Shown: one piece after another, positions 1-15,262 of the stretch
How the letters are laid out: each line of letters starts with the position of its first letter
Position numbering within the stretch: the stretch's first letter is position 1
Origin: Candidatus Mycolicibacterium alkanivorans
GTDB taxonomy: Bacteria; Actinomycetota; Actinomycetes; Mycobacteriales; Mycobacteriaceae
Direction of reading: 5' to 3'
DNA length: 64,000 nucleotides
NCBI RefSeq assembly: GCF_022760805.1
Contig: NZ_JAIVFL010000001.1
Span: forward strand, 930,001-994,000
Translations under genes and position numbers: made by a program
Notes under the pieces: generated by a model
Database searches by the model: none
Told to the model about the DNA's origin: nothing
What the model saw: only the letters and a program-made list of their open reading frames with translations

Positions 1-1361
1 GTGACCCCAACGCACTCTTCGGAGACGGTGTGGTCACCGGCCACGGCACCATCAACGGCCGGCCGGTGGGTGTCTTCTCCCACGACCAGAGCGTCTTCGG
101 CGGTTCGGTGGGAGAGATGTTCGGCCGCAAGGTCGCCCGGCTGATGGAGTGGGTCGCCATGGTCGGCTGCCCGATCATCGGCATCAATGACTCCGGCGGG
201 GCGCGCATCCAGGACGCGGTGACCTCGCTGGCCTGGTACGCCGAACTGGGCCGCCGCCACGAACTGCTGTCCGGCGCGGTGCCCCAGATCTCGATCATCC
301 TGGGCAAGTGCGCGGGCGGTGCGGTCTACTCGCCGATCCAGACCGACCTGGTGGTCGCCGTCCGTGACCAGGGCTACATGTTCGTCACCGGTCCCGACGT
401 CATCAAGGACGTCACCGGTGAGGACGTCACCCTCGACGAGCTCGGCGGCGCGGACCACCAGGCCCGCTACGGCAACATCCACCAGGTGGTGGACTCCGAG
501 AAGGACGCCTTCGCCTACGTCCGCGACTTCCTGGAGTTCTTGCCGCCCAACACTTTCGACGACGCACCGATCATCAACCCCGGTCTGGAACCGGAGATCA
601 CCCCGCACGACCTCGAGCTCGACAGCATCGTTCCGGACGCCGACAACACCGCCTACGACATGCACGAGATCCTGCTGCGGATCTTCGACGACGGCGACTT
701 CCTCGACGTCGCCGCCCAGGCCGGCCAGGCGATGATCACCGGCTTCGCGCGGGTCGACGGCCGTCCCGTCGGGGTGGTGGCCAACCAGCCGATGTACATG
801 TCCGGCGCGATCGACAACGAGGCCTCCGACAAAGCCGCCCGCTTCGTGCGGTTCTGCGACTCGTTCAACGTGCCGCTGGTGTTCGTCGTCGATACCCCGG
901 GCTTCCTGCCGGGCGTCGAGCAGGAGAAGAACGGCATCATCAAGCGCGGCGGCCGGTTCCTCTATGCGGTCGTGGAGGCCGATGTGCCGAAGGTGACGAT
1001 CACCATCCGCAAGTCCTACGGCGGCGCGTACGCGGTGATGGGTTCCAAGCAGTTGACGGCCGATCTCAACTTCGCCTGGCCGACGGCGCGCATCGCGGTG
1101 ATCGGCGCCGAGGGCGCCGCGCAGCTGTTGATGAAGCGCTTCCCGGACCCGAAAGCACCCGAGGTGCAGAAGATCCGTGCCGACTTCATCGAGGGCTACA
1201 ACCTCAACATGGCCATCCCCTACATCGCTGCAGAGCGCGGCTTCATCGACGCCGTCATCGAGCCGCACAAAACCCGCCTGTTGCTGCGCAAGTCATTGAA
1301 GCTGTTGCGCGACAAGCAGATTCAGCGAGTCCAGCGCAAACACGGCCTGATCCCGATCTAG
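1..1361 (+). CDS. accD4: Acyl-CoA carboxylase beta subunit AccD4, 3' part (5' end outside window)
   Basis: Carboxyltransferase subunit that, with the biotinylated AccA3, carboxylates the long acyl-CoA used by Pks13 in the final mycolic-acid condensation; cytosolic. The frame is open from base 3 (reads DPNALFGDG) with no start in the window, so about 70-80 residues are missing compared with the roughly 520-residue family. Crotonase-fold carboxyltransferase motifs are present: [23 protein letters not shown] and, in the second half, VDTPGFLPG followed by [11 protein letters not shown]. The sequence is very close to M. tuberculosis AccD4 as I recall it, including the C-terminal GLIPI. In other mycobacteria it is the last gene of fadD32-pks13-accD4. 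Here tesA follows 57 bases downstream on the same strand, so accD4 abuts the accessory lipid locus rather than genes next to emb. Confidence 0.95.
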   Translation, partial: DPNALFGDGVVTGHGTINGRPVGVFSHDQSVFGGSVGEMFGRKVARLMEWVAMVGCPIIGINDSGGARIQDAVTSLAWYAELGRRHELLSGAVPQISIILGKCAGGAVYSPIQTDLVVAVRDQGYMFVTGPDVIKDVTGEDVTLDELGGADHQARYGNIHQVVDSEKDAFAYVRDFLEFLPPNTFDDAPIINPGLEPEITPHDLELDSIVPDADNTAYDMHEILLRIFDDGDFLDVAAQAGQAMITGFARVDGRPVGVVANQPMYMSGAIDNEASDKAARFVRFCDSFNVPLVFVVDTPGFLPGVEQEKNGIIKRGGRFLYAVVEADVPKVTITIRKSYGGAYAVMGSKQLTADLNFAWPTARIAVIGAEGAAQLLMKRFPDPKAPEVQKIRADFIEGYNLNMAIPYIAAERGFIDAVIEPHKTRLLLRKSLKLLRDKQIQRVQRKHGLIPI

Positions 1362-1418
1362 CATGACCAGGCTGGGTGCGGGTGTGGTCGCCGACCCGCG
1401 CGCGTTGACTGCATTACC

Positions 1419-2144
1419 GTGACCACCGTGACCAGCGAGCGGCGGCTCTACATCTTCCCGCACACCGGCGGCTCGGCGGATTTCTACGTGCCATTCGCCC
1501 GGGCGTTCACCGGCGGCACCAGATGCGTGGCGGTCCAGTACCCGGGCAAGCGCGCCGGTAAGGACTTGTCGCAGTACACGAGCATCCCGGACCTGGCGGA
1601 CAAGCTGTGCGCCATGCTCAAGCCGGCCGACACCCCCGCCGCCGGGGTGGCATTCTTCGGCCACAGCATGGGAGCGTTGCTCGCCTTCGAGGTTGCCCTG
1701 CGCTTCGAGCAGGCCGGCAACCCGATCGCCGCGCTGTTCGTGTCGGCCAGCGCCGCCCCCGGGCTGTGGCGCCAGCGGGTCGACATGACCGACTCCAACG
1801 ATCTGCAGCTGCTCGGCATGATCAGTGACGTCACCGGCGCAAATCCGGAGTTCCTCAAGGACGACCAGTTCGCCGCGACCCTGTTGCCGACACTGCGCGG
1901 ACTCAAGGCGGTGACGACCTACGAATGCCCGCCGGACGCCACCGTCTCATGTCCCATCCACGGGCTGATGGCCGAGAACGACGAGCTGGCCAACGCCGAG
2001 TTGATGGCCCCGTGGGCCCAGCGAACCACGGCTACCTGTGGCCTCACCGAGTTCCCGGGAGACCATTTCTACATCAATTCCAACCTGCCCCAGCTGTCCC
2101 AGTGGGTCGAGGAGCGCATCGTCCCGAGCTGCGGCGACACGTAG
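1419..2144 (+). CDS. tesA: Type II thioesterase TesA
   Basis: Alpha/beta-hydrolase thioesterase of 241 residues. TesA proteins work with type I PKSs, releasing finished chains or clearing misloaded acyl groups; in M. tuberculosis TesA interacts with PpsE and is needed for DIM. The N-terminal FPHTGGSA oxyanion motif, nucleophile in GHSMG (Ser83), acid Asp188 (AENDE) and His216 (PGDHFY) are all visible. The start is GTG. It is the first gene of the minimal DIM-like locus, in the same relative position as in M. tuberculosis (just before fadD26), and lies 57 bases after accD4, so read-through from accD4 is possible. The function assignment is strong; the exact PKS partner (PpsE-like gene downstream) is inferred from context. 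Confidence 0.9.
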   Translation: MTTVTSERRLYIFPHTGGSADFYVPFARAFTGGTRCVAVQYPGKRAGKDLSQYTSIPDLADKLCAMLKPADTPAAGVAFFGHSMGALLAFEVALRFEQAGNPIAALFVSASAAPGLWRQRVDMTDSNDLQLLGMISDVTGANPEFLKDDQFAATLLPTLRGLKAVTTYECPPDATVSCPIHGLMAENDELANAELMAPWAQRTTATCGLTEFPGDHFYINSNLPQLSQWVEERIVPSCGDT

Positions 2145-2532
2145 GCGTCGGGACCTGCTGACCTGGGTTCGCTGCCTGTTCACATATTTTTGCCAGTTTG
2201 CTAATGAACCTCACAGCTTCGCGCGCCAGCAAACAAGAACCGGGGCACGCAGGTGCGGCTAACCGGCATTTATGCAGGCCCTACTGGTTAATGTGATGGA
2301 GGCGGCGCGGCCGCGATGTCCGTTAGCAAGCTCACGTGCGGTCCATCGGGACCCTGATTAGCTCCCCGGGAAGATCGCTGATTCGTCGTTGCGGTAACGC
2401 GCCTGATAACTTTGCAAAGCCCCCACGCGCTCGCAGACCTGTCACGCGTGTCCCCTCCAATTCGGACCCTGTGACTCGGGCGGGTGAGCCCGCTTTGAGC
2501 AAACAGGGAGACGCGAAGAGGTCACCAAACCC
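2145..2532 (+). promoter_or_regulatory. Leader region in front of the FAAL-PKS operon, no gene seen
   Basis: A 388-base stretch with no convincing gene, locally less GC-rich than its surroundings (about 2180-2300). It ends in a good ribosome binding site, GAAGAGG at 2515-2521, 11 bases before the ATG at 2533. Two small symmetric elements are visible: GGTCC-N4-GGACC at 2340-2353 and the 10-base palindrome CTTTGCAAAG at 2410-2419. A short open frame at 2336-2539 has no ribosome site and is not believed. This is the most likely place for the promoter and operator of the FAAL-pps-drr operon; the exact start site cannot be fixed from sequence. Confidence 0.4.
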
Positions 2533-4266
2533 ATGCTGAACACCAAAATGACACTCCCCGCCCTGCTGCGCCACCAGGCGACCACCCAGGGCGACGTCCT
2601 GGCTTTCTCCTTCATGGACGGCGCGGTGATCGGGACGGGCCACCCCGAGAGTCTGACCTGGAATCAGCTGTACCGCCGGGTGCTGACGCTGGCCGAGGAG
2701 CTGCGGCACGTCGCCACCAAGGGTGACCGGGTCGCGATCCTGGCTCCGCAGGGGCTCGACTACGTCGTCGCCTTCTACGCCTCGCTGCAGGCCGGCATGA
2801 TCGCCGTGCCGCTGTCGGTGCCGATGTTCGGTGTCCACGACCAGCGGGTGGAGTCCGCGCTCGAGGACAGCGCACCGTCGGTTCTGCTGACCACGTCGGC
2901 CGCGGTCGCCGACGTCAACAAGTACGCCAACCCGCACGGCGGCCGCCCCGCGCCCACCGTGATCGAGGTCGACGTCATCGACGTCGATGTCACCCGTGCG
3001 CTCGACGAGACCGACGATTCGCGGCACGGCCCGGCCTACCTGCAGTACACCTCTGGCTCGACCCGCACGCCGGCCGGCGTGATCGTCTCGCACCAGAACG
3101 TGACCAGCAACATCGAGCAGGTCGTCAGCGACTACTTCGTCGAGTACGGCGGCACGGTGCCCGACGAGGCCGCGGTGGTGTCGTGGCTTCCGTTCTTCCA
3201 CGACATGGGCCTGATCATGGGTGTCTGCTCGCCCCTGGTGACCGGGTGCGACGCGGTGTTGACCAGCCCGCTGGCGTTCCTGGCCAAGCCGGCGAGCTGG
3301 ATGCAGCTGATGGCCCAGAACACGATGTGCTTCTCGGGCGCACCCAACTTCGCCTTCGAGCTCGCGATGCGCCGGACCACCGACGCCGACCTGGAAGGCC
3401 TGGATCTCAGCCAGGTGCACGCGATCCTCAGCGGCGCCGAGCGCGTGCACTACAGCACCGTCAAGCGGTTCGTCGACCGCTTCGCCAAGTTCGGGCTCAC
3501 CGAGAAGGTCATCCGGCCTTCCTACGGCCTGGCGGAGGCGACGCTCTACGTCGCCTCGCCGCCGGTCTCGGAGACCGTCGGCACCGCCCGCTTCGACCTG
3601 CAGCAGCTCGCCGCCGGCGTCGCGCAGCGCTGCGATGCCGGGCGGGAGAGCGGAACCCAGCTGGTCGGCTACGGCCCGCCGCAGGCGTATCCGGTCCGCA
3701 TCGTGGATCCGGAGACCGGCATCGAGGTGCCCGAGGGAGCCATCGGCGAGATCTGGACCCGTGGTGACAACGTGGCACTCGGCTACTGGCGCAAGTCCGA
3801 GCAGACCGCCCGGGTGTTCCGGGCCCGGATCAACAACCCGTCCGAAGGCACCCCGGCCGGGCCGTGGCTGCGTACCGGCGACCTCGGCGCGATCAGCGAC
3901 GGCGAGATGTTCATCATGGGTCGGCTCAAGGACCTGCTGATCGTCGACGGCCGCAACCACTACCCCGAGGACATCGAGGCCACCATCCGCGAGGTCACCG
4001 GCGGCCGGGTCGCCGCCATCGCGGTCGAGGACGAGGCGTCCGAGAACCTGGTGGCGATCGTCGAGGTCAAGCCGGCGCCGCAGCTGGAGTCGGTGAAGCA
4101 CGAGGTCGCCGACGCGGTGTGGAAGTCCCACAACCTGCGCATGGGTGACCTGGTGCTGGTCCCGCCCGGCTCCATCCCGATCACCACCAGCGGCAAGATC
4201 CGTCGCTCGTCCTGTGTCGAGATCTACCGCGAGGGTGAGTTCCACCGACTGGACATCGCGGTATGA
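2533..4266 (+). CDS. fadD26: FadD26-like long-chain fatty acyl-AMP ligase (FAAL)
   Basis: Activates a fatty acid as acyl-adenylate and hands it to the N-terminal acyl carrier domain of the following PKS, giving the starter chain. It has 577 residues (FadD26 about 583). The adenylation signature YTSGSTRTPAG lies around residue 170, followed by the adenylation motifs SYGLAEATLY and, near the C terminus, GRNHYPEDIE. Its stop overlaps the next start by four bases (ATGA), so it is translationally coupled to the PKS whose first domain is a carrier protein, the FadD26/PpsA arrangement. FAAL rather than FACL function is inferred from family likeness and from this coupling. No second FAAL (FadD28-type, which feeds Mas in M. 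tuberculosis) is found in the locus. Confidence 0.88.
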   Translation: MLNTKMTLPALLRHQATTQGDVLAFSFMDGAVIGTGHPESLTWNQLYRRVLTLAEELRHVATKGDRVAILAPQGLDYVVAFYASLQAGMIAVPLSVPMFGVHDQRVESALEDSAPSVLLTTSAAVADVNKYANPHGGRPAPTVIEVDVIDVDVTRALDETDDSRHGPAYLQYTSGSTRTPAGVIVSHQNVTSNIEQVVSDYFVEYGGTVPDEAAVVSWLPFFHDMGLIMGVCSPLVTGCDAVLTSPLAFLAKPASWMQLMAQNTMCFSGAPNFAFELAMRRTTDADLEGLDLSQVHAILSGAERVHYSTVKRFVDRFAKFGLTEKVIRPSYGLAEATLYVASPPVSETVGTARFDLQQLAAGVAQRCDAGRESGTQLVGYGPPQAYPVRIVDPETGIEVPEGAIGEIWTRGDNVALGYWRKSEQTARVFRARINNPSEGTPAGPWLRTGDLGAISDGEMFIMGRLKDLLIVDGRNHYPEDIEATIREVTGGRVAAIAVEDEASENLVAIVEVKPAPQLESVKHEVADAVWKSHNLRMGDLVLVPPGSIPITTSGKIRRSSCVEIYREGEFHRLDIAV

Positions 4267-7200
4267 CGTCCTTCGGGGACGACGAAGCCGAACTCCGCCA
4301 CTGGTTGGTCGACTACCTGGTCACCACGATCGGTTGCAACCCCGACGAGGTAGACCTCGACATTCCGTTCAATGAACTCGGCGTCGGATCGCGCGACGGC
4401 GTCGTGCTGTCCGGCGAGTTGGCCGAGCTCATGCGGCGGCCGGTGTCGCCGATCGACATCTGGCAGAACCCGACGGTGAACGGCCTGGCCCACGCGCTGA
4501 CCCATCCCGACGTCGAGGCGGCCCGCGCCGCCGAAGGCAATCCTGCAACCCTCACCGAGCCGATCGCCATCATCGGGCTCGGCTGCCGGCTGCCCGGCGA
4601 CGTCAACGGACCCGACGCACTGTGGGACCTGCTGGCGGCGCGCCGCTCGGCGGTGACGACGGTGCCCGACGACCGGTGGGAGCCGTTCGACGATGGGTCC
4701 GCGCAGACGGCGCAGGCGCTGGCGGGCACCACCAAGTGGGGTTCGTTCCTGGATGACGTCGCGGGTTTCGACGCCGACTTCTTCGGGATCACGCCGCGCG
4801 AGGCCGATTACATCGACCCTCAGCAGCGGCTGGTACTCGAGGTGACCGTCGAAGCGCTCGAGCACGCCGGCATCCCGGCCGAGTCGCTGCAGCGCTCCCG
4901 GACCGGCGTGTTCGTCGGCGCCTGCGTGAGCGAGTACGGGTACCTGGCCTCGCGCGACCTCAGCCGGATCGAGGCCTGGACCGGAACCGGCGGATCGCTG
5001 AGCATCATCGCCAACCGGCTGTCCTACTTTCTCGACCTGCGTGGGCCCTCGCTGACCATCGACACCGCCTGCTCGTCGTCGCTGGTGGCGGTGCACCTGG
5101 CCTGCCAGAGCCTGCGCACCGGTCAATCCGAGCTGGCCATCGCCGGCGGGGTCAATCTGCTGCTCTCACCCGTCGTGACGCGCAGCTTCGACCAGGCTGC
5201 GGCGATGTCGCCCACCGGCGCCTGCCACGCCTTCGACGCGGCGGCCGACGGATTCGTCCGTGGCGAGGGCTGTGGGGTGGCCGTGCTCAAGCGCCTCTCC
5301 GATGCGCTGCGTGACGGCGATCGGGTGCTCGCGGTCGTGCGTGGCTCCGCGGTCAACCAGGACGGCCGGTCCAACGGCCTCATGGCACCCAGTCCGGCCG
5401 CTCAGGCCGCCGTGTTGCGGGCCGCCTGCGCCGACGCCGGTGTCGAGCCCACCCAGGTGGACTACGTCGAGGCGCACGGCACCGGAACCCTGCTGGGTGA
5501 CCCCATCGAGGCCCGTGCGCTTGGCGCCGTCTACGGACGGGGACGCCAGCCGGAGCCGCTGCTGGTCGGCGCCGCCAAGACGAACCTCGGCCACCTCGAG
5601 GCGGCCGCGGGTATCGCCGGTCTGATCAAGACCACGTTGGCGGTGCAGCGCGGCGAGATCCCGCCCAATCAGCGCTTCGACAACCCCAATCCGCACATCC
5701 CGTTCGACGACCTCTGCCTGAAAGTGGTCGACGAGCAGACCGAATGGCCGGTGACGGGAGCGCCTCGACTGGCGGGTGTGTCGGCATTCGGCTTCGGCGG
5801 CACGAACGCGCACGTGGTGCTGGAGCAGGCGCCGCAGGTCCCGGCAGCCCCGGCCGAGGCCGAGCCGGCGGTGACCACCCTGGTGGTCAGCGGCAAGAGT
5901 CCCGAGCGTCTGGCGGCGACGGCCGCGATGCTGGCCGACTGGATGACCGGCGCCGGGGCACAGGTGCCGCTGGCCGACGTGGCGCACACCCTCAACCACC
6001 ACCGCTCCCACCAGCCGACGTTCGCGACGGTCTGCGCCGCCAACCGCGACGAGGCCGTCGCCGGACTGCAGGCGCTGGCGGCCGGCCAGACCGGCCCCGG
6101 CGTGGTGGGCCCGCACCAGGGCGCGTGCGGTCCTGGCGTCGTGTTCGTCTACTCCGGTCAGGGTTCCCAGTGGGCCGGGATGGGGCGGCAGTTGCTTGCC
6201 GACGAGCCGGCATTCGCCGAGGCCGTCGCGACACTCGAGCCGGATTTCGTCGCCGAGGTCGGGTTCTCTCTGCACGACGTGCTTGCCGAGGGACGAGAGC
6301 CGACCGGCATCGAGCAGATCCAGCCCGTGTTGGTCGGCATCCAGTTGGCGCTGACCGCATTGTGGCGTTCCTACCGGGTGGAACCCGATGCGGTGATCGG
6401 ACATTCGATGGGCGAGGTGAGCGCGGCCGTCGCGGCCGGGGCGCTGACCCCGGCCGAGGGTTTCCGCGTGATCGCCACCCGCTCGCAGCTGATGTCCCGC
6501 CGTGCCGCCACCGGCGCGATAGCCCTGCTGGAACTCGACGCGACCGCCACCGAGGCGTTGCTCGTCGACGTCCCGGACGTGACGGTGGCCGTGTACGCCT
6601 CACCGCGCCAGACCGTCGTGGCCGGGCCGACCGAGGCCGTCGACGCCGTCGTCGCCCGGGCGACCGCGCAGAACACATTCGCCCGCAGGGTGAACGTGGA
6701 CGTGGCATCCCACCACGCGATGATGGACCCGATCCTGCCCGAGCTGAAGGACGCGCTGGCTGATCTGATCCCCGGCTTCCCGGTCATCCCAGTCATCTCC
6801 ACCGTCGAAAATGCCGGGGACGCACCGCAGTTCGACGCCGACCACTGGGTGGCCAACCTGCGCAACCCGGTCCGGTTCAGCGACGCGATCGCCACCGCCG
6901 GTGCCACCAACTCCACGTTCATCGAGATCAGCCCGCACCCATTGCTCATCAAGGCCATCTCGGACACCCTCGATGACCCCGACACCGGCAACAAGCATCA
7001 CCACAGCCTCGGCACCCTGCTGCGCGACACCAACGACACCGTGGCATTCCACACCTCGCTGAACGCAACATTCACCGCGAGGCCGCCGGTGGGCGAACAT
7101 CCGCCGGAGCCGCACCCTGCTCTGCCGACCACGCCGTGGCGCCACACCAGGCATTGGCTCGACTTCACACCTGCATTGTCGGGCAACCGATTCGGCCCGC

Positions 7201-8962
7201 GCCGCGGCAAGCCGCTGGCCGCCGAGGACTGTCCGGTGCCGGTGGATTGGCTTTACGAACCCAGCTGGCCGAACCGTCCGCTGCCCACCGAGCCCGCCGC
7301 GAGCACCGGCTCGTGGCTGGTAGTCGGCGACGACGAACTGGCCGCCGAGCTGGGCAGCGGCCCGATCACCGATGTGGCGAACGTGCTCTACGCGCCGCGC
7401 GCCACCGACTCGTCGATCGATATCGCCGCCGCCTACAAGCTGTTCAACGACGCGCGGCGCCTCGTCACCGAGCTGATCGCGCGGCCGTCACAACCCAAAC
7501 TGTTCTTCCTGACCCGCAACGCCCAGCCCGTGGCCGACGGTGACCGGGCCAACCCGGTCCAGGCCGTGCTGTGGGGCCTGGGCCGCACGCTGGCCCTCGA
7601 GCATCCCGAGATCTGGGGCGGGGTCATCGATGTCGACGAGTCGATGCCGGCAGTGCTGGCGGCCCGTCTCGTGCGGGACGAGGCGACCGCAGGCGACGGG
7701 GAGGACCAGGTCGTCTACCGGTCCGGTACCCGGCATGTGCCCCGACTGAAGGCCACCTCCCCAACGGCGTCCGATGCCGCGCCGGCCAAGGACAGCAGCC
7801 ACCTCGTCATCGGAGCCACCGGCCACATCGGTCCCGCTCTGATCCGCCAACTCGCCGAGATGGGCGCCGGAACGATCGTCGCGGTGTCGCGAAACCCCGG
7901 CGATCGACTCGAAGAGCTTGGGCGGCAACTGGATTCGACGGGCACCACGCTGGTCCAGGTCGCCGCCGACGTCACCGACCAGACCGCGATGGCGGCGCTG
8001 TTCGACCGGTTCGGCTCCGATCTGCCGCCGCTGGAAGGTATTTACCTCGCGGCGTTCGCCGGTGGCCCGGTGACCCTGCGCGACATGACCGACGACGACG
8101 TCAGCACGATGTTCCGTCCGAAGCTGGACGCGCTCGGCGTGCTGCACGCGCTGTCGCTGAGGACGAATGTCCGCCACTTCGTGATGTTCTCGTCGATCTC
8201 CGGTCTGCTCGGCTCGCGCTGGCTGGCGCACTACACGGCGACCAGCAACTTCCTCGACACATTCGCCTATGCCCGACGCAACCTGGGTCTGCCGGCCACG
8301 GTCGTGAACTGGGGTCTGTGGAAGTCGTTGGCGGAGCAGCAGTCCGACGCCGGTGAGGTGATGTCCAACGCCGGCCTCAAGCCGATGCGCGACGAGGTCG
8401 CCATTCGTGCGCTGCCGCTGGCGATGGGTTCTGATGCGCCCGTGCAGACTACGGTCGTCGACGCGGACTGGCCGCTGCTGGCAGCGGCCTATCGGACCCG
8501 CGGTGCGCTGCGCATCGTCGACGACGTGCTGGCCCGTCAGGAAGCCGTCAACGGCGACGCTCCCGAGAGCGAGTTCCGCAAGGAACTGCGTCAGTGCCCG
8601 CCGGAACGTCGCCGCCAGGTCCTAGCCGACCACATCGTCGCGATGGCGTCCGCCATCATCGGACTGTCGCCCGAGCAGGCAGTCGACCCGGAAGCGGGCT
8701 TCTTCCAACTCGGCATGGACTCGTTGATGAGCGTCACACTCCAGCGCCGCCTCAGCGCGAGCCTGGGCATCGCGCTGCCGGCAGCGCTCATCTACGAATA
8801 CCCGACCATCTCGTCGCTGACCGACGCCCTGTGCGAGCGGATGGGTTACGCGACTGCGGAGCAATCCCCGGCTGCGGTTCGCCCCGGACTGGGTGCCCGA
8901 GCGCAGCAACGCGCCCGTGCCCGCCAGGGGGCCGCGGCCAACAGACGGAAAGGACGTGTGGT

Positions 8963-8966
<4 letters not shown>
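4263..8966 (+). CDS. ppsA: PpsA/PpsB-like type I polyketide synthase (ACP-KS-AT-KR-ACP)
   Basis: Modular PKS of 1567 residues. Domains: N-terminal ACP (about 10-90, attachment Ser43 in GVGSRDG), KS (about 98-520; Cys270, His405, His444), AT (about 620-925; Ser715 in GHSMGE; the specificity position reads VASH, 814-817), KR (about 1178-1370; nucleotide motif IGATGHIG, Tyr1324, Asn1329) and a C-terminal ACP (Ser1487 in GMDSL). No DH or ER is visible, so one extension giving a beta-hydroxyacyl chain is expected. The leading ACP matches PpsA, which receives its starter from FadD26. Total length is nearer PpsB (about 1540) than PpsA (about 1880). ppsB, ppsC and ppsD do not follow; the next gene is ppsE-like, joined by a four-base overlap. 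Confidence 0.88.
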
Positions 8967-13447
<4,481 letters not shown>

Positions 13448-13454
13448 GTAGGCG

Positions 13455-14456
13455 ATGTCGGAGTCCGACAACGGTGTGGATGTCGACCGCATCGGCAAGT
13501 CGTTCGGATCGGTCGACGCGTTGCGGGACATCTCCTTCGAGGTCGGCCGCGGCGAGGTCGTCGCACTACTCGGGCCCAACGGCGCGGGTAAGACGACCAC
13601 CGTGGAGATCCTGTCGACACTGACAAAGCCCGACCGGGGCAGTGCCCACGTGGCCGGTCATGACGTGGTCGCCGACCCGGCCGGGGTACGTCGCTCGATC
13701 ATGCTGACCGGTCAGCACGTCGCGCTCGACGAGATGCTCACCGGCTACGAGAACCTGGTGATGTTCGGCCGGTTGCAGGGCCTGAAGAAGTCCGCCGCCC
13801 AGGCGCGGGCCCGTGAACTCCTCAAGGAGTTCGACCTGGAACATGCCGCCGAGCGACGGGTCGGTACCTACTCGGGGGGCATGCGCAGACGCGTCGACAT
13901 CGCCTGCGGACTGGTGGTCCGCCCCGCGGTCGTGTTCCTCGACGAGCCGACCACAGGACTGGATCCGCGCAGCCGCCAAGCGATCTGGGAACTCGTCACC
14001 ACGTTCAAGGACGCCGGCATCGCGACCCTGCTGACCACCCAGTACCTGGAGGAGGCCGACGCCCTCAGCGACCGGATCATCGTCATCGATCACGGCACCA
14101 TCGTCGCGCAGGGAACCGCCGACGAGCTCAAGGAGCGCACCGGTGGGACCGTCTGCGAGATCGTGCCGCGCGACCCGGCTGACGTCGTCGCCATCGCAGA
14201 GGCGCTGGGTTCGCTCCTGCCCGCGAGCAGTCGCGTCGCACTCAGCGCGGAGTCGGACCGCGTAAGCCTGCCTGCCCCCGAGGGCCCGAGCACACTGAGC
14301 ACCGCCCTGTCTCGGCTCAATGCGGTTCACATCGAACTTGCCGACATCGCGCTGCGCCGCCCGTCGCTCGACGACGTATTCCTCTCCCTGACCGGGGATT
14401 CGGCCACCAACCCGGACGCTGACGCTGACCGCATGGTCGGCGAGGTGATGTCGTGA
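13455..14456 (+). CDS. drrA: DrrA-type ABC transporter ATPase
   Basis: ATP-binding subunit (333 residues) of the DrrABC exporter, which in M. tuberculosis is needed to move DIM to the envelope. It shows Walker A GPNGAGKTT, signature YSGGMRRR, Walker B VVFLDEPTTGLD and the DrrA-type C-terminal extension after residue 220. ATG start 7 bases after the ppsE stop; its stop overlaps the drrB start by four bases (GTGA). The neighbours ppsE, drrB and drrC fix the cargo as the locus lipid by inference. It would act on the inner face of the membrane with DrrB and DrrC. Confidence 0.92.
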   Translation: MSESDNGVDVDRIGKSFGSVDALRDISFEVGRGEVVALLGPNGAGKTTTVEILSTLTKPDRGSAHVAGHDVVADPAGVRRSIMLTGQHVALDEMLTGYENLVMFGRLQGLKKSAAQARARELLKEFDLEHAAERRVGTYSGGMRRRVDIACGLVVRPAVVFLDEPTTGLDPRSRQAIWELVTTFKDAGIATLLTTQYLEEADALSDRIIVIDHGTIVAQGTADELKERTGGTVCEIVPRDPADVVAIAEALGSLLPASSRVALSAESDRVSLPAPEGPSTLSTALSRLNAVHIELADIALRRPSLDDVFLSLTGDSATNPDADADRMVGEVMS

Positions 14457-15262
14457 CCGCGTTGACCACGACGCGTCCGACCCCATCCGCATTTCAGCAG
14501 TGGTGGGTCCTGACTGCGCGGCTGATCGTTCCCACCCTGCGCAACGGCGAGGTTGCGGTGGGTGTGGCCGTTTCGGCGGCCGCGACTGCCAGCCTCTACA
14601 TCCCGCTGAACCGGCTGATGGCTGGCCCCGACCTGAAGATGAGCAGCTACGCGCAGTACCTGGTGCCGCTGATTGTCTTGCAGGCCATCGCATTCGCGTC
14701 GATCTCCACCGCGTTCCGGGCAGCGACCGATTCGGTGCAGGGGATCAACCGCCGGTTCCAGTCCTTACCGATCCCGCCGCTGACGCCGTTGGCGGCCCGG
14801 ATCACAGCGAGCGTCTACCGCTGCGCAATCGGGCTGGCGGTCGCATTGGCATGTGGTTATGTCATCGGTTTCCGGTTCCACCGGGGACTGTGGCATGCCG
14901 CAGCGTTCTGTCTGCTGGCGTTCTTGGTCGGCCTGGCTCTCGCGCTCCTCGGCGACACGCTGGGCACGAACTCGCGAGATCCGGCCGCGACCGCACAGTG
15001 GTTGTTGTTGCCGCAGCTCATCTTCGGCTTCCTGTCGGTGGGAGTCCAACCGCTGCACCGGTTTCCGCACTGGATTCAGCCGATCGTCGACAACCAGCCG
15101 ATCTCCCGGTTCGTCTACGCTCTGCAGGCGCTCGCCGGTGACTCCGGTGATGGGGTACCTCCGGTCACCTGGGCGGTGATCGCGCGGGCGCTGGCATGGG
15201 TGGCCGGCATCATGGCGGTGACACTGCCATGGGCAGTCGTGGTCTACCGGCGGAGAAGCTGA
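14453..15262 (+). CDS. drrB: DrrB-type ABC-2 transporter permease
   Basis: Membrane subunit (269 residues) with about six hydrophobic segments and the ABC-2 fold, partner of DrrA and DrrC in lipid export. GTG start overlapping the drrA stop; its stop shares bases with the drrC start (TGATG), so A, B and C are translationally coupled. A conserved stretch near the C-terminal third (PHWIQPIVDNQPISRF) matches DrrB/DrrC proteins and recurs in drrC as PDWIQPIVRNQPMSLA, showing that the two permeases are paralogues. Confidence 0.9.
   Translation: MTALTTTRPTPSAFQQWWVLTARLIVPTLRNGEVAVGVAVSAAATASLYIPLNRLMAGPDLKMSSYAQYLVPLIVLQAIAFASISTAFRAATDSVQGINRRFQSLPIPPLTPLAARITASVYRCAIGLAVALACGYVIGFRFHRGLWHAAAFCLLAFLVGLALALLGDTLGTNSRDPAATAQWLLLPQLIFGFLSVGVQPLHRFPHWIQPIVDNQPISRFVYALQALAGDSGDGVPPVTWAVIARALAWVAGIMAVTLPWAVVVYRRRS

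Noticed and set aside
2336..2539. Possible small gene before the FAAL
   Set aside because: No ribosome site, no similarity, and it overlaps the real start region of fadD26.
8594..8962. N-terminal extension of ppsE into ppsA
   Set aside because: The PpsE family begins at the GTG at 8963, which overlaps the ppsA stop; the extension is out-of-frame ppsA sequence.
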